DNA from: Artemisia argyi
Lineage: Eukaryota; Streptophyta; Magnoliopsida; Asterales; Asteraceae
Length of the DNA stretch: 64,000 nt
NCBI GenBank assembly: GCA_030686995.1
Contig: CM060698.1
Location: 141,565,106-141,629,105 of the forward strand
Direction: 5' to 3'
Below the pieces are notes generated by a model. It ran no database searches. It had not been told where the DNA came from and was given only the letters and a program-made list of their open reading frames with translations. The position numbers and the translations under genes are program-made. Shown piece after piece: positions 48,324 through 59,673 of this stretch; positions within the stretch are counted from its first letter, which is position 1, and each line of letters starts with the position of its first letter.

Positions 48324-49232
48324 CTAGGATTTGTTTGGGTGGGAAAGAGCATCTAAACGTTCTATAATGTGTTGGAAGGCAAACCAGTTTTCATCTTGGA
48401 GTTGGTGAAGCAACGTTTTGATGCTTGCACCGATTTGCTCACAATTTGAGCAAACATGGGGATGAGTGGGTGGAAATGGGTGGGTTTTGGTTTCTTGGTT
48501 TGAGGGTTGGTTGGTTTGTGGTTCTTGGGTGGATGATGGGTTTGGTATTGAATCAAGCAAGGTGGTTTGAAATTCCATTGCTTGATGGAGGTGGTTTTCA
48601 ACCATGTTTTGTATATCCTCATATGAGGGAAAGAAAGACTCAAAGTTTTGAGCTTGAGAGTGTGGTGGAGTTGGGTGATCATGGTTTTCAAAGTTTGGTT
48701 CTCCATAAAGAGGACCATGGATGTCATTGTAGATGGGGTGAAACAACAATGGTTTGGGTTGATGGTATACTTGTTGTGGTGGTTGGGTGTGGTTAGAATG
48801 CTCATTTTGGTCTAGAATTGACCTTGGTGATTCATTTGCAAAAGGTGGTGGTTGTATAGGTCTTGGTGGAAGATCATTAAGATCTTGGACAAATGGGTGT
48901 GGTGATGTGGGAGGAGACCCAAATCATTCCATTGGCTCAATTTTGGGTAATGGTGATGGTGATGAAGTTTTGGATGGTTGAGTTGGAGCACTTGGTGGAG
49001 TTGGGTCAATAGGTGATTTAGTTGGTGGTGGAGTGAGCTCATTTGGTTCATTGGGTGATGGTGATGGAGATGCAAGGTTCAAAAAGTGTTCATTTTTTAT
49101 GGGTGATGTGAATTCATCCGAGGATGAGGAGCTTAGGTTGATGGGTTGATTAGACCATAGTGGTTTAACACTAATCCGGGCGGTTTTCCGGATGGGTCTT
49201 GATGGTTGAGAGGTGATTGTTGACTTAGTCAT
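48324..49232 (-). pseudogene. Element A extra ORF 2, Pro/Ser-rich, one internal stop
   Basis: A 303-codon frame starts at ATG 49232 (MTKSTITSQPSRPIRKTARI) and is cut by TGA 48924-48926; it stays in frame to its end (LSHPNKS). The N half is Ser/Pro/Thr-rich and basic, the C half has HVCSNCEQI and a predicted helix. It belongs to a retroelement protein family I remember from Asteraceae; its function is unknown. No membrane segment or enzyme motif. Confidence 0.6.
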
Positions 49233-50224
49233 GGTGAAAATTGGTTTATAAGTTTCAGAAATTGTGTTGAAGAAGGTGTGATTTGATGGTGTTTAGGATG
49301 GCTTAATTTATAGTGTGGATGGATTATGGAAAGGAGTGTTTGGATTTGATGTTAGTCCATACAAAAATGGAGGTTTCTAATGATTTGGAAAACTAATTAT
49401 GGGTTGTCATATCATGGAAGTCAATCCAATGAAAATGGTGAAGTGAGAAGACAAGTTTTGCACTAAATGCTTAGTGGTTTTGGTGGATTTGTGGTAGTAT
49501 AAATCTCAGGGATTTCAAGGATCCCTTAAAAGGGTTCCTTCCTTTATGTTTGAGGGGTCCTTGAGGTTGTTATGGCAAAATTTGAATTTTGGCGGGAATT
49601 GGTTTTGGTTAAGTTTATGAAAGAAGGAGTATCCTATTATGCTAAACACATTGCAAGTAATGGGTTTCTCCCTAAAAGGATTGGATTTTGGTGTTTGGAT
49701 GTTGAATTGGTGAAAATGAAAACAAAAATTCTGCAGGTTGCTGGCGGCACCCTCAGAATACACAGGCGGAACCCATTTGAGGGTGCCGCCTGGTCCGTTG
49801 GGCCAATTCTGGAATTCCCAGAATTTACACTGGCGGAACCCAATATTGGGTACCGCCAGATCCGCCAGGCCCAAAAAAATTGGCAGTCTGCGTTTTTGAC
49901 TCGCGAGACGATTTTCAAAATTTTCGAAAACTCCTAAAATCAAAAAGATAAGGCATTTCTGGTTGGGCAATGCAAAAAATAGACACGTAAACATGCATTT
50001 CATAGGACTTTGACCTTGAGGTCGAGAATTTCACTATACCTAGTGAAAATATCATAAACTTGAAAATTTGACAATTTGCCAAGAGTTGTCTACCTGCATC
50101 AAAGTTAGATACTACATGTTCCAAATTGTATCAAACATTGTACTAACACACAAATTCATCACAAATATTGTTTAAACGACCAAATTTGTTCAAATAGCAC
50201 CTAGTGCCAAACACTCCTACACAC
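49233..50224 (-). other. Element A spacer between extra ORFs
   Basis: Non-coding as far as I see. It has the GC-rich dyads ggcggcaccctcagaa, ggcggaaccc and gggtgccgcc at 49740-49870, related to those in the LTR at 47280-47345. Open frames across this part read through the dyads and have no domain. Confidence 0.5.
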
Positions 50225-50997
50225 CTACACCCATTGACGGTCGATCTTGTTCTTGAGCTTTCCAAGGAACCTTCCAAGATTCTTAAACATCCCCTTTGTT
50301 TGCTTGAACTCCTCCGACTCATTAGGAATATCCGGAAGTTGAGAAAGGTATTCGAGAGGAGGGAGCCTAGAGTTTGGCAAATTGTCATCTTCACTCATTG
50401 AGGAAGACGAAGATGAGGTAGGAGGATGTGGACATTTTCCTTGGGCTTTGTACACTCTCTTATCACTTAGTGGGACAAAGGTGTGTGGGATGAGAGAGTA
50501 GTTAAGGCGAAGACCGTTTGGAGTTGGTGGAATGGGTGAGATGAACCTAAAGAGACGGGTCAAGAGCATTCTATACGGCATAGCCATTGTGCCATGCACG
50601 GGAATGTCGGCCATTCTCTTGGCCATGTAGTAGGCAAGGTTGAAGGGTTGCCTAACGGACAAGGAGTAGAGTATGTAGCAAAGGCAAAGGTTGATATGGT
50701 CACGGTTCCCTATTGTGCTAATGACATTGGCTCTAAGGACTTCCTCCCATTTCTTGAATTGGGGTTTGAGTTCGTTCATTTCCATTCCATATGGGTCCTT
50801 ATCAACCTCATTCCCTGAACGGGTTCTCCTAGTGGTGGTGGTCCTAACAAAAAGGTGGTCACGGAGAACGTCTTTTGAGACAAGGGGTGTGTCATAAGGG
50901 TGGATACGGTCTTGGAGGTTGTCGAGAGTTGAGAGGGAGTGCAAGTCGGAATAGAGGCAAGTACCACGGTTTGGAACACCTAGGATTTGAGCAAACT
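50225..50997 (-). pseudogene. Element A extra ORF 1, N-terminus removed by insertion
   Basis: The frame is open from the insertion point at 50997 (FAQILGVPNRG) to TAA after KIDRQWV, about 257 residues. Conserved-looking motifs are KDPYGMEMNELKPQFK, NLCLCYILYSL, PFNLAYYMAKRM, MPYRMLLTRLF and EEFKQTKGMFKNLGRFL. I know the pattern from extra retroelement proteins of Asteraceae; no enzymatic domain. A Ser-rich run near the middle separates a globular N part from a helical C part. Element B has cut off the true start. Confidence 0.65.
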
Positions 50998-51350
50998 TGT
51001 TAGGTCACCATTTAGTAAACACAAGCACAATATTGATAGAAATGAGATGAGAATGAGAATGGGATGATTATGAGAATTTAGAGAATTAGAATTGCAAGAG
51101 TTTCCTTAATGTTTCACATAACCAACCAAATACAAATGAGACCTAAGGCTTCTATTTATAGGGAAGGAGCTATGGCAACACTCCCTCTCCTTCCACTATC
51201 CAAATCGTATGGGCTTGAGGCCCATGGACCTCATTCATAAGCCAAGTAAACTTAATACAAAATGTAAATGATAGTAAATAATAACTAAGCAACCTATCAT
51301 TATTACAAGTGACCGAGACTTCATAAAATAGTGAAACTATGATCCCAACA
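50998..51350 (-). repeat. 3' LTR of element B, 353 bp
   Basis: On the minus strand it starts TGTTGGGATCATAG and ends GGTGACCTAACA, TG to CA. It follows the purine tract cccttagggggagat directly. The plus-strand ttctatttataggg near 51151 reads on the minus strand as a possible TATA (ccctataaatag). Confidence 0.85.
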
Positions 51351-51365
51351 ATCTCCCCCTAAGGG
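51351..51365 (-). other. Polypurine tract of element B
   Basis: Minus strand cccttagggggagat, immediately before the TG of the LTR; the plus-strand DNA primer. Confidence 0.8.
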
Positions 51366-53645
51366 TCGGTCATCATGGTTGCTTGACGTCTTCATCTTTG
51401 TCATAGACTTGTGACATATAAAACTCTAGACGTCTTCAGAATTGATTTGAATGATAATGGATATACTTTGCTCTTTGTCTTTGTTCTTTGATGATGTTGT
51501 AGTGATTGTGTAATGAGGTAATCTGCCATTCGTCACTCCTGCGTCTGTGGTGGTTGAGCTCCATTCCAACATACTCATACATCTTTGGACTTAGACTTTC
51601 ACGTACAAGAAGTTCCTTTTCATGCATTGAGATCTTTGTCTTATTACTTTGTAGATTCTTCTTTTTGGTGTAGAATCTTTCTTTGAACTTTGTGTTGCTA
51701 AGATCTTTAAGGGAGCTTTCTTTGACTTCAAGATGTATGTATGAGCATGTTGGAATCTACCATCATGGAAGTGAGGTACCTGCGAGTAAACAGTTAGCAA
51801 TAAAACAACCGGTACTTACGGATAAGGAATTAGAGCTCATCAACAGCATAATGTGAAGACTCCTTCTAATCCTTATCCAGGCCGTTCCCATATCAGATAC
51901 TCCCGAAGGAGCTTACTAGACCTACTAAGTAGCTCAATGACTGGGTGAGTCGCTGGGGATCACTCCACGACTGTAGACCGCTATGGAACCACCGCAAACA
52001 CTAAGCGTAACCCTTGTGGGGTTACCGAAGTGACCTGCTGTCAGGGCTGTTTGATGTTGACCCTGGCAGGATTTCCGTTCAATCATTGAGAAATACTTAC
52101 GTAATCCTCTCATAAACGTTCTCGGCAGATTGCTAAGATCTGCGAAGGACTCGATAGTTTACAACTGATGCCCATTGATGTAGAACACCAGTTGTAGAAA
52201 TACTAAGTGTTCCTAAGAGATCTTTGATGTATCTCAAGGCTCTAGACTCTATAAGTGCACACCTAGGTTTCCTATGCGGAGACTGGGGAGGTGTCTCCTG
52301 CTTCAATATCAACCGTCTCTAAGAGATAGGTCGATAGGTTACGCGGGTTCCCCGTGAGAATGAAACAAGTCCTTTTAAGAGAACTTGAGTGGTTAAGAAG
52401 GTTTAGTGCATTGCGTCACTGGGTCCATGACGACTTTGTCTTCAATACCGGTGTGGTCTTATGCAACAACCAGTAGCATATGTATTGAACCCGGTGTCTG
52501 CCCTAAGGTTGAACATATGGAGGGCTATTTCTTTTCACCCTTTTCTTTACTTTTCTTTTTAATTCTTCAACTCCTTCTTTCCCTTTCATTCATTTCTCCT
52601 TTTATCGTATCATACCTAAGGACTTCTAATTCTAACTATGGGAGATGTCCTTGGGTAGATCCCTCCGGCTCTGGTGGATCATAGGACTGATATTCCTATC
52701 TTAATCACCTTATAACTCCGACAGTAGCCAAGAAACCTTTGATAGAAAATCTCTCAAAGTGTTTGTGTTAATCAAATATTTTGTTTAACACTTTGAGAGT
52801 TTTGTGTACACTTTTGAAGGGCTCCCCCTGCACATGTGCTCATAAGTGTTTAATAAATTTGCACATGCGGGAGGAGCAAGCACTTTTGAATTGATCCACT
52901 TTCCGTGAACAAGACCGATTCGAGACACGCTTACATCACTAGTTAAACTAGCTTGAAGTTATTACCCGGCCTGGTCAAGTCTACAGAAAGTTTCTCGAGA
53001 CGGTACATTTCTACTAAGACATATCCTTTTCGAGACACGCTTACGTGGTTAGTTAAAGAGATGCATTGTCAGCTTTTAGGTGACTACTAGCTCAAATAAC
53101 TAACTTGATGTTATTACCCGTCGAGGATAAGTCCTTTCGATATTACTAACTTTTATTGTCTCGTCAATTCCTGGGTCAATACTGAGTCTAGCTTGCACAT
53201 GATACAACTTTTAAGCTTTGACTTCGTATATTTTAATCACTATTTCATTTTCTCCTCCTCAAAAATAGCATATAAAATGGTGTTTTTGACAAACTTTTAG
53301 ATTAAAATATGCCTTTTGAGTCTTACAGGGAGATTCACCAAGAACTTTTGATTTAGAGCAAAGTAGTTTGTTTTGACAAGTGCTCCCCCTCAACGAGTGA
53401 TTAGGTCTTATTGAGGTGAAATACTTGTCCTTTTGAGCAGAATTATGAAAAATCATAAAAGTTTGATTAATTCTACTCAAAAGTAAGAAGCCTTCGCTCC
53501 TTATGTTTAAGATTGAGGCACTGATGCGTACCTCAGGGTCCTTTCTTTACAAGTTCGGGTTGTGCACTGTAATGCGTGCACAAGCCATTGTGAAATTCAA
53601 TCAAATGAAACAATTGATATTGAAAAGTTAACCAAATGTACCAAG
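51366..53645 (-). other. Long 3' non-coding zone of element B
   Basis: No reading frame of interest. It contains short repeats (cgagacacgcttac twice, 52921 and 53036; gttattacccg.c twice) and two tgctccccct-type motifs (53382, 52825), complementary to purine tracts. Its content is otherwise unrecognised. Confidence 0.5.
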
Positions 53646-56600
53646 TTAATCTTCGTCAGGAAGTGGAGCGTCAAAGTCAGTGAACTTGGGTTCTGGTCTT
53701 TCGAAGTTTCTGACAGGAAACGATGGTCTGGTACCGATATAGCTTTCCAGTCGTCTGATCTGTTCCCGTCGAAATAACCTTTCTTCAATCTTTAAGACAA
53801 AGTTGCGAACTTGTCTTCTTGTGCTGGATTTCCATCTAGGTTGTTCCCCCTTAGCTATCTTACAGCGATCATCATTCAACCTTTTGACCAGCCCATCACG
53901 AACAGATTTGAGTGTAACATCACAGAATTTGTGCACCTCATCGAACCTCATGAAACTTTGTAGTTGTTTGCTGTTGATGTAGGTGAAACCAAAAGGTTCT
54001 TGGTTGAGAGTGAACTGTGGTGTTTGATAGATACCCTCAAAGTAGAATTGCGGCTTTGTCAAATTGATCTTCTGTTGGTAACTTTCCACTCCAAGCTGAA
54101 GATCTTCCACTCTTTCTTGAACAATCAGTCGTCGGATGTAAAGAAGTAGTGATGCCATGAAGTTGTACTGTACATCTCTGTCAAATCCACGCATTCTTTG
54201 TTGAACCTTTTCGAGATACATGTCTTCGATGTCATTGAGGTAAAGGTCTGGAAAGTCTGCTTCTGAGAACTTGTACTTCTTTTCATCTTGTCGTTTAACA
54301 ACAATTTCACGCATGAATCTGTAGTTAAATCGTTGTGACTCATGAATCTCCAAGATGGCGATGATCTTAGATTTGTGCTTCACATTTTCCAATGATTTCT
54401 CCTCCAATCTGCTAGTATAACCGAGACGACGACGTTCTGGCCAGTGTTGAATGCCGTGGAGGGCATCTCTGTCGTAAGCTACGATGGAGTTGCTGAAAAC
54501 ACGAGTTGTTTCTTCGATGGCAGGAATTTCGTATCTGGCTGCCGGTACGGAGATTGTGAGTGATGAAGCATATTTCTTCTTGGTTTTCACTTGGGTGAGT
54601 TTGATATTATGAAGATCCTTGTTGAAGAAATAGATGTAGGGTAACTTGGGCTTATCTGGAAACCCTGTCAACGGTAATGGTTTTGTCCAGTCAGTGAAGT
54701 AAGGTTTTTCATGGTTCTTGGAACTGAGATCGATATTCATTTCAGGATTTAGCCAGTCAAACTCGGCAGACATTGCACTGGCTATATTCTGCAAATGAAA
54801 TTCGTATTCAACTTTGTTTCCAGATCTTTTCTTGAGGAATTCTTGTGCATCCCTATTGATTCTTCTGAGCTCCGTCTTTGTTAGTTTGTTGATCTGAAGA
54901 TCCTTCATAATAACTTGGGTGAACTGTAGAGTATTGCCAGGAAGGGGTTCTTAATCTTCTAGAGGAGGTTGAGCCTGAACCATTTCTGTCAACCAGTCAT
55001 TTTGAGGAGTATCGTCATTGTCGAGCCATGAATGACGTCTTTTCTTCTTGGATTTCTTAGACTTAGATATAGCATCTTTGTCTTTAGCTTTGGACGGTGA
55101 CGATGGTCCAGCATGAGAATCATGAGTAGGTGGAGCACGGTAATCGGTGTCAAGTTGATCCTGGAAGTCATCAGTGTGTTCCATGAAAATTTCTTCATCT
55201 TCAGTTTGACCTTTGCCAGTAGTTGAGGGTTGTTGTTGATTTCCAGGAGGAGTGGAGTCCTTTTGTGGTTGTAGAGAGGATGAGGGACCTGTTCCAGACT
55301 TAGGTTTCTTGCCTTTGGAGTTTGGGTCAGGATCGTCATCTTTTCTTGTCCGTTTTCGAGTTCCAGCAGCATCTTTGCATGACTCCTTTGATATGTAAGC
55401 CACCATAGCATCATACAGTGCTTTTTCTTCTGCAGTCTGTGTGGGTTTGGAGGCAATGTTGTCAAAGAGTTTGGCAAGCATGTCATTGAAGGACAATTCA
55501 GGGACGGTTGGAGCCACAGTAGAAGGTTTTGCGGTGTGAAGCGTGAATGGTGTAGTAGACAACATTTTCCTTGTAACACTTCTGATTCTGTGATCCAAGT
55601 TGTCATTGATTGGTTCAAGAAGGTTTGCTACTTCAGGAGTGATCATATCAACCAGATTTTCAGTGAGAAAATCATGTGTTGCAGTTCTGATAAATCCTTC
55701 GTAATCAGAGTTCAAGAACTTGTCGATCAGCTGCTTTGACTCCTGGAAGTCCTCAACTTGTTTGGTAAGACCGGTAACCATGTTGGTGAGTTTGTCGACT
55801 TGCTCCTGAAGATCAACTGGTTGTTTCGGTTCATTGATTGAATGTTGTTTTGATGTGGTTTCTGAAGGTGTGGGAGATGAGTGCTCCGGTGATGATTCTG
55901 ACGACGACTCGTTGTGTGAGTTTGAAGAAGAAGCGGGAGGAGTCGGATCCTTTGGTGGAGAGTCTTGAGGAGGTGGAGGTTTAGCTGAGGAAGTCTGCTG
56001 AGAAGATGACTTAAGAAATATGTTGGTGTCGAACGCGTTCTTCTCTTCGTTTTCTTTTCTACGGCGTTCCTCTGCTTCCTCTGCTTCTCCTGCAAGAAAC
56101 TCTGGAGTAATGAGGTATTCATGTTCCTGATCCGTAGCTATGTTCTCTTGGCCGCCATCATTCTCCTCTACATTAGCAGTCTCTGTCATATTGACATCTC
56201 CAGTTTTGTCAGTGTCTTTAACGGTGTTATCTGGCTGTGGGGCTGATTCTAACGTTGTGGACACAACGGGAGGATTCATGCTGCTAGTAGCTCCTTCATG
56301 TTCCGACTGATCGATAGTTGGTGGAGTTAAAGGTTGAGACATGAGTCGGCTTTCGAGAGTTGCTTTCCTTTGTTCTTTCCTGAACCGCTTTTCTTCAGCT
56401 CGAGTGTCGACAACTATACTCTTCAGTTTGCGTTTATCGACCAAAGGTTCAACGATTGGTTCGTCTTCATCATCATTAGGCTCATTAATAGTGACTCCTT
56501 TTCTTTTCCTTGTCTCTTCTTCATAAGTTTCAAGACTTTGTTGTACGGCGATCTCTGTTGCAGGAAATCCTTCATCAGGTGCTCTGTATCTCAGTTCATA

Positions 56601-57788
56601 GTCTGGTTCTTCTTCATCAGATTCCGTATCGAACTCGGATTCGGTGTCAGAAGGTGGAGGTGTTGGTTCATCATGAAGAGTGTATTCAGGAGTTACCTTC
56701 TTCTTTGGCTTGGTAGCAGGTTTGGGTTTGGATGTGGGTATAGGTTTGGTGGAAGTCTTGGGTTTAGACTTAGGAGCACCCTTAGATCTAGTATGTGGTG
56801 AGGCAGTAGTGCTTGTAGTACTTCCAGACTTTACACCTCCTTTGCTTCGAGTCTTTATTGTTGCTTCTTCCTTTACCCCTTTGTAAGCGTTATCATACAG
56901 CTTGTAGTTCAGACTCTTCTTGATTTTGTCATTAAGTAGATATTCAGGAAGCCTCATTCCTTTGATCTTGGTTGAGGAAGTGGTCGTCTTGATGAATGAG
57001 GTGGTGAAATCATCCTCAAAGAGGTGCTTCGGCTCATTAGGATCAGCCATCCTCTTGATGAATTCTGGAGAGTTTTTGCAGAGATGTTCTATGAGAAGCT
57101 TGGTGAATCTTGTGAATGGTATCATAGTCTTCACACGTTCGGTTTGAATACTGTGGATGATATCATTCATGATAGGAACTGCAAAGTCAATAGGTGTCAG
57201 AGTCACCATTCCCCAGAATGTTTGCAAATGTTCGAGCCTTGGATGTTCATGACCACTTTTCCTTCCAGATATAGATCTTACCACCAACAGACAGAATGTT
57301 CTCCAAGGCTGAGGGATATTCTTGGCATTAAATCGGGAAAGCTTGACTAGCGGTACATCATCATCAACCTCATATCCTAATTCAATGAAGAAGTCAAGAA
57401 GATCCAGGTCAGGTAGTATAGGAGCAAATTCGTTGTCAGTTTGTGGCATGAGAAGGGCTGTTCGAAGAACGTCATGATCTACAGTGTATTCTTGGCTATC
57501 CAATGTAACAGTGAAAGACTCATCATCCAAGTTAGCCTGAGCAGTAAGCCAGAACTGATGAAGGTAGAATAGAGGAACTGAAGTAGAACAGGTGAGCAGA
57601 GGTTTGCATGGATGAGCAAGTAGGATATCTTTCACAATCATGCACGAGTTCTCTGTGATATTCAACTTGTCGAAATCAACTCGGGGATTGTTATTGCCAA
57701 TCGTGACATTGTAGTTTTCTGGAGTGATGTTTGCCATGGTAAGCAGTGGAAGACTTTGTTCAGTGACGTTCTCATTGTGTTCAGCCAT
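53646..57788 (-). pseudogene. Element B extra (env-position) ORF, 1,381 codons, one internal stop
   Basis: It starts at ATG 57788 (MAEHNENVTEQ), just after a splice-acceptor-like sequence, and is open for 945 residues to TAA 54951-54953. The same frame continues to TAA 53646-53648. Residues 1-330 look globular (LFYLHQFWLTAQ, RPWRTF-like QPWRTFCLLV, FTRFTKLLIEHL, LPEYLLNDKIKKSLNYK). About 330-420 is Lys/Pro-rich, then acidic, Ser/Pro-rich and charged segments, and a basic KSKKSKKKRRH. After the stop comes a second folded part with LYLNDIEDMYLEK and VEDLQLGVESYQQK. I know both parts from Asteraceae retroelement proteins. No signal peptide or membrane segment is visible, so env-like refers to position only. 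Confidence 0.7.
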
Positions 57789-57794
57789 GTTAAT

Positions 57795-57796
57795 CT
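57795..57796 (-). promoter_or_regulatory. Possible splice acceptor before the extra ORF of element B
   Basis: The minus strand reads gatgctttttcag, then attaac, then ATG: a T-run and CAG six bases upstream of the start. This would suit expression of the downstream frame from a spliced RNA. The donor was not identified. Confidence 0.45.
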
Positions 57797-59550
57797 GAAA
57801 AAGCATCACCATAAACCAAACATCCAAATTTGTTACGTGTAAGCACAGTTTTGAGTTTGGATATAGATCACTACTTAAGGCAATTAAGCACGACTGTTTC
57901 ATAATGTAACATGCATACATGAGAAATCATTGATCATTTAGAATCACGAAATCAATTATACAACGCAATGTCTTACATATGAGCACAATTGATATACATA
58001 ATTCATAGTAACTTCACATTACACAACAATAATGAATCACAACAAAGTTACATGTATATGACAAGGCCTAAACAAGATTTCGAAAAAATTATACAAAACC
58101 CATTTATCGCAAACTTATATTGAGAGAAGATTTCGAAAAATAAAGAACCCTTTTATCGCAAACTTGTATTGAGAGAAGATTTCGAAAAAAATGTTACAAA
58201 GAATTTTATCGAGAAAGTAAATTATCGAGAAAATCCTTATATGTAAATTTTATCGAGATCTTTTCTTAATCCAAGAATTGCGAAAGTTTTGAGTTTTCAA
58301 AAACATCAATTACGATAAACCTTTTCGAGAATCTAGTGATTTGGAAAAAATAATTTCGAAAAAAACTGAGTTTGAGCAAAAATTATCGAAAAACATGAGT
58401 TTCTCGATAAGTTTACATAGATTGCGAAAAGTCTGAGTTTCTCGAAAATATTCTTATACAAGAATCAGTCGATTATGAAGTTACACGTACGTTTCTTTAG
58501 CAAAGAACTTTTCCAATGATTCAGGCCTGTCACCAAGATAGATAAACACCACTTAGACATAACCAATATGCTTGTTAACTAGGATCTCGATAATTATTAT
58601 GACCAAGTTCTCGATAACATAACAAATTTGAGTCTAATGAGTATCAATGGTACTAGCATATCACAAACATATGTAGCAAGCACATTATGATTGCATTTAA
58701 CACCTTTGGACTCAGATAGATGTAGATGAACAAAGAACGAGGCATACATGAATATCGAGAATTAAGCATCAATGGTGTAGGTCAACAAAACTAAATCAAA
58801 CATGCATACATGAGACCATAGAAACATATCCCACCACAGAAACACAATAAACAAACACAGTATCAAGTAATCTCAAACCGACCCAAAACCAAGATTTCGA
58901 GAATCAAGCAAACATGAATGGAATAGAGATAAAATGATATAGTTAGTTTAGTGACACTAAATGTAACAAAACCCTATCAAGAAATCAGTTACCAACCCAT
59001 GATTTTGCAGATTTCGAAATCGCTAAACCCTAGATATCGAAATCAATTTTGCAAGAAATTTAGCCGTTGGATTTGCAATTAAACGAGATCCTATGTGTGT
59101 AATACCCTATTGATAAATTAGGAACTTACAAATTGATGATCAAGATCGTGGATGACTCGAATGAATAAGGGCCGTAGGTTTAGACAAGGGTTTAAGAAGT
59201 TTTGAATTATGTGGGGTTTGTGATATACGGTTTGTTTGTTTTAATATTATTGAACCTTTTGAGTTTAGACACATTAGGTCCCTTAACTTTTAGATATACC
59301 TACTTGAGTCCTAAAGTTATGGCAAACTTGAGTAACATCGAGATATACATTCGTTAATCCTAACTTATGAAGTCCTTACTACGGGATGAGACAAAGGAAT
59401 GTTTAAAGGACGTCCACACACTCCGAAGTACCGTAAAATACGAAAAACATGCAAGTATACCAATTAAAATTGGTAAAAAAAAATTTAAGCGTGACTCCCC
59501 CTCAACACGTGTAAAATTAAACAAAGTGTTGAAGTGAAGCGATATACTTG

Positions 59551-59586
<36 letters not shown>

Positions 59587-59673
59587 AAATCAAATATGAA
59601 AAATCTTTTTGTGTTTTGATTGGTTTATAGTTAAGAAAAAATATTATACAAAGATAGTTATGATGTTTGATGA
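57797..59673 (-). other. Spacer between pol and the extra ORF, with ATCGAGA-type repeats
   Basis: Non-coding. A unit of about 57-63 bases (tttatcgcaaactt.tattga, gagaagatttcgaaaaa) is tandemly repeated at 58075-58200. Many further atcgagaa/ttcgaaa words follow to about 58640. A T-run lies at 59554-59585 and short open frames there are artefacts. It may supply the leader of a downstream message. Confidence 0.55.

Noticed and set aside
48425..49075. Trp/Gly-rich plus-strand and His-rich minus-strand frames
   Set aside because: Shadows of the Pro/Ser-rich extra ORF of element A on the opposite strand or in other frames.
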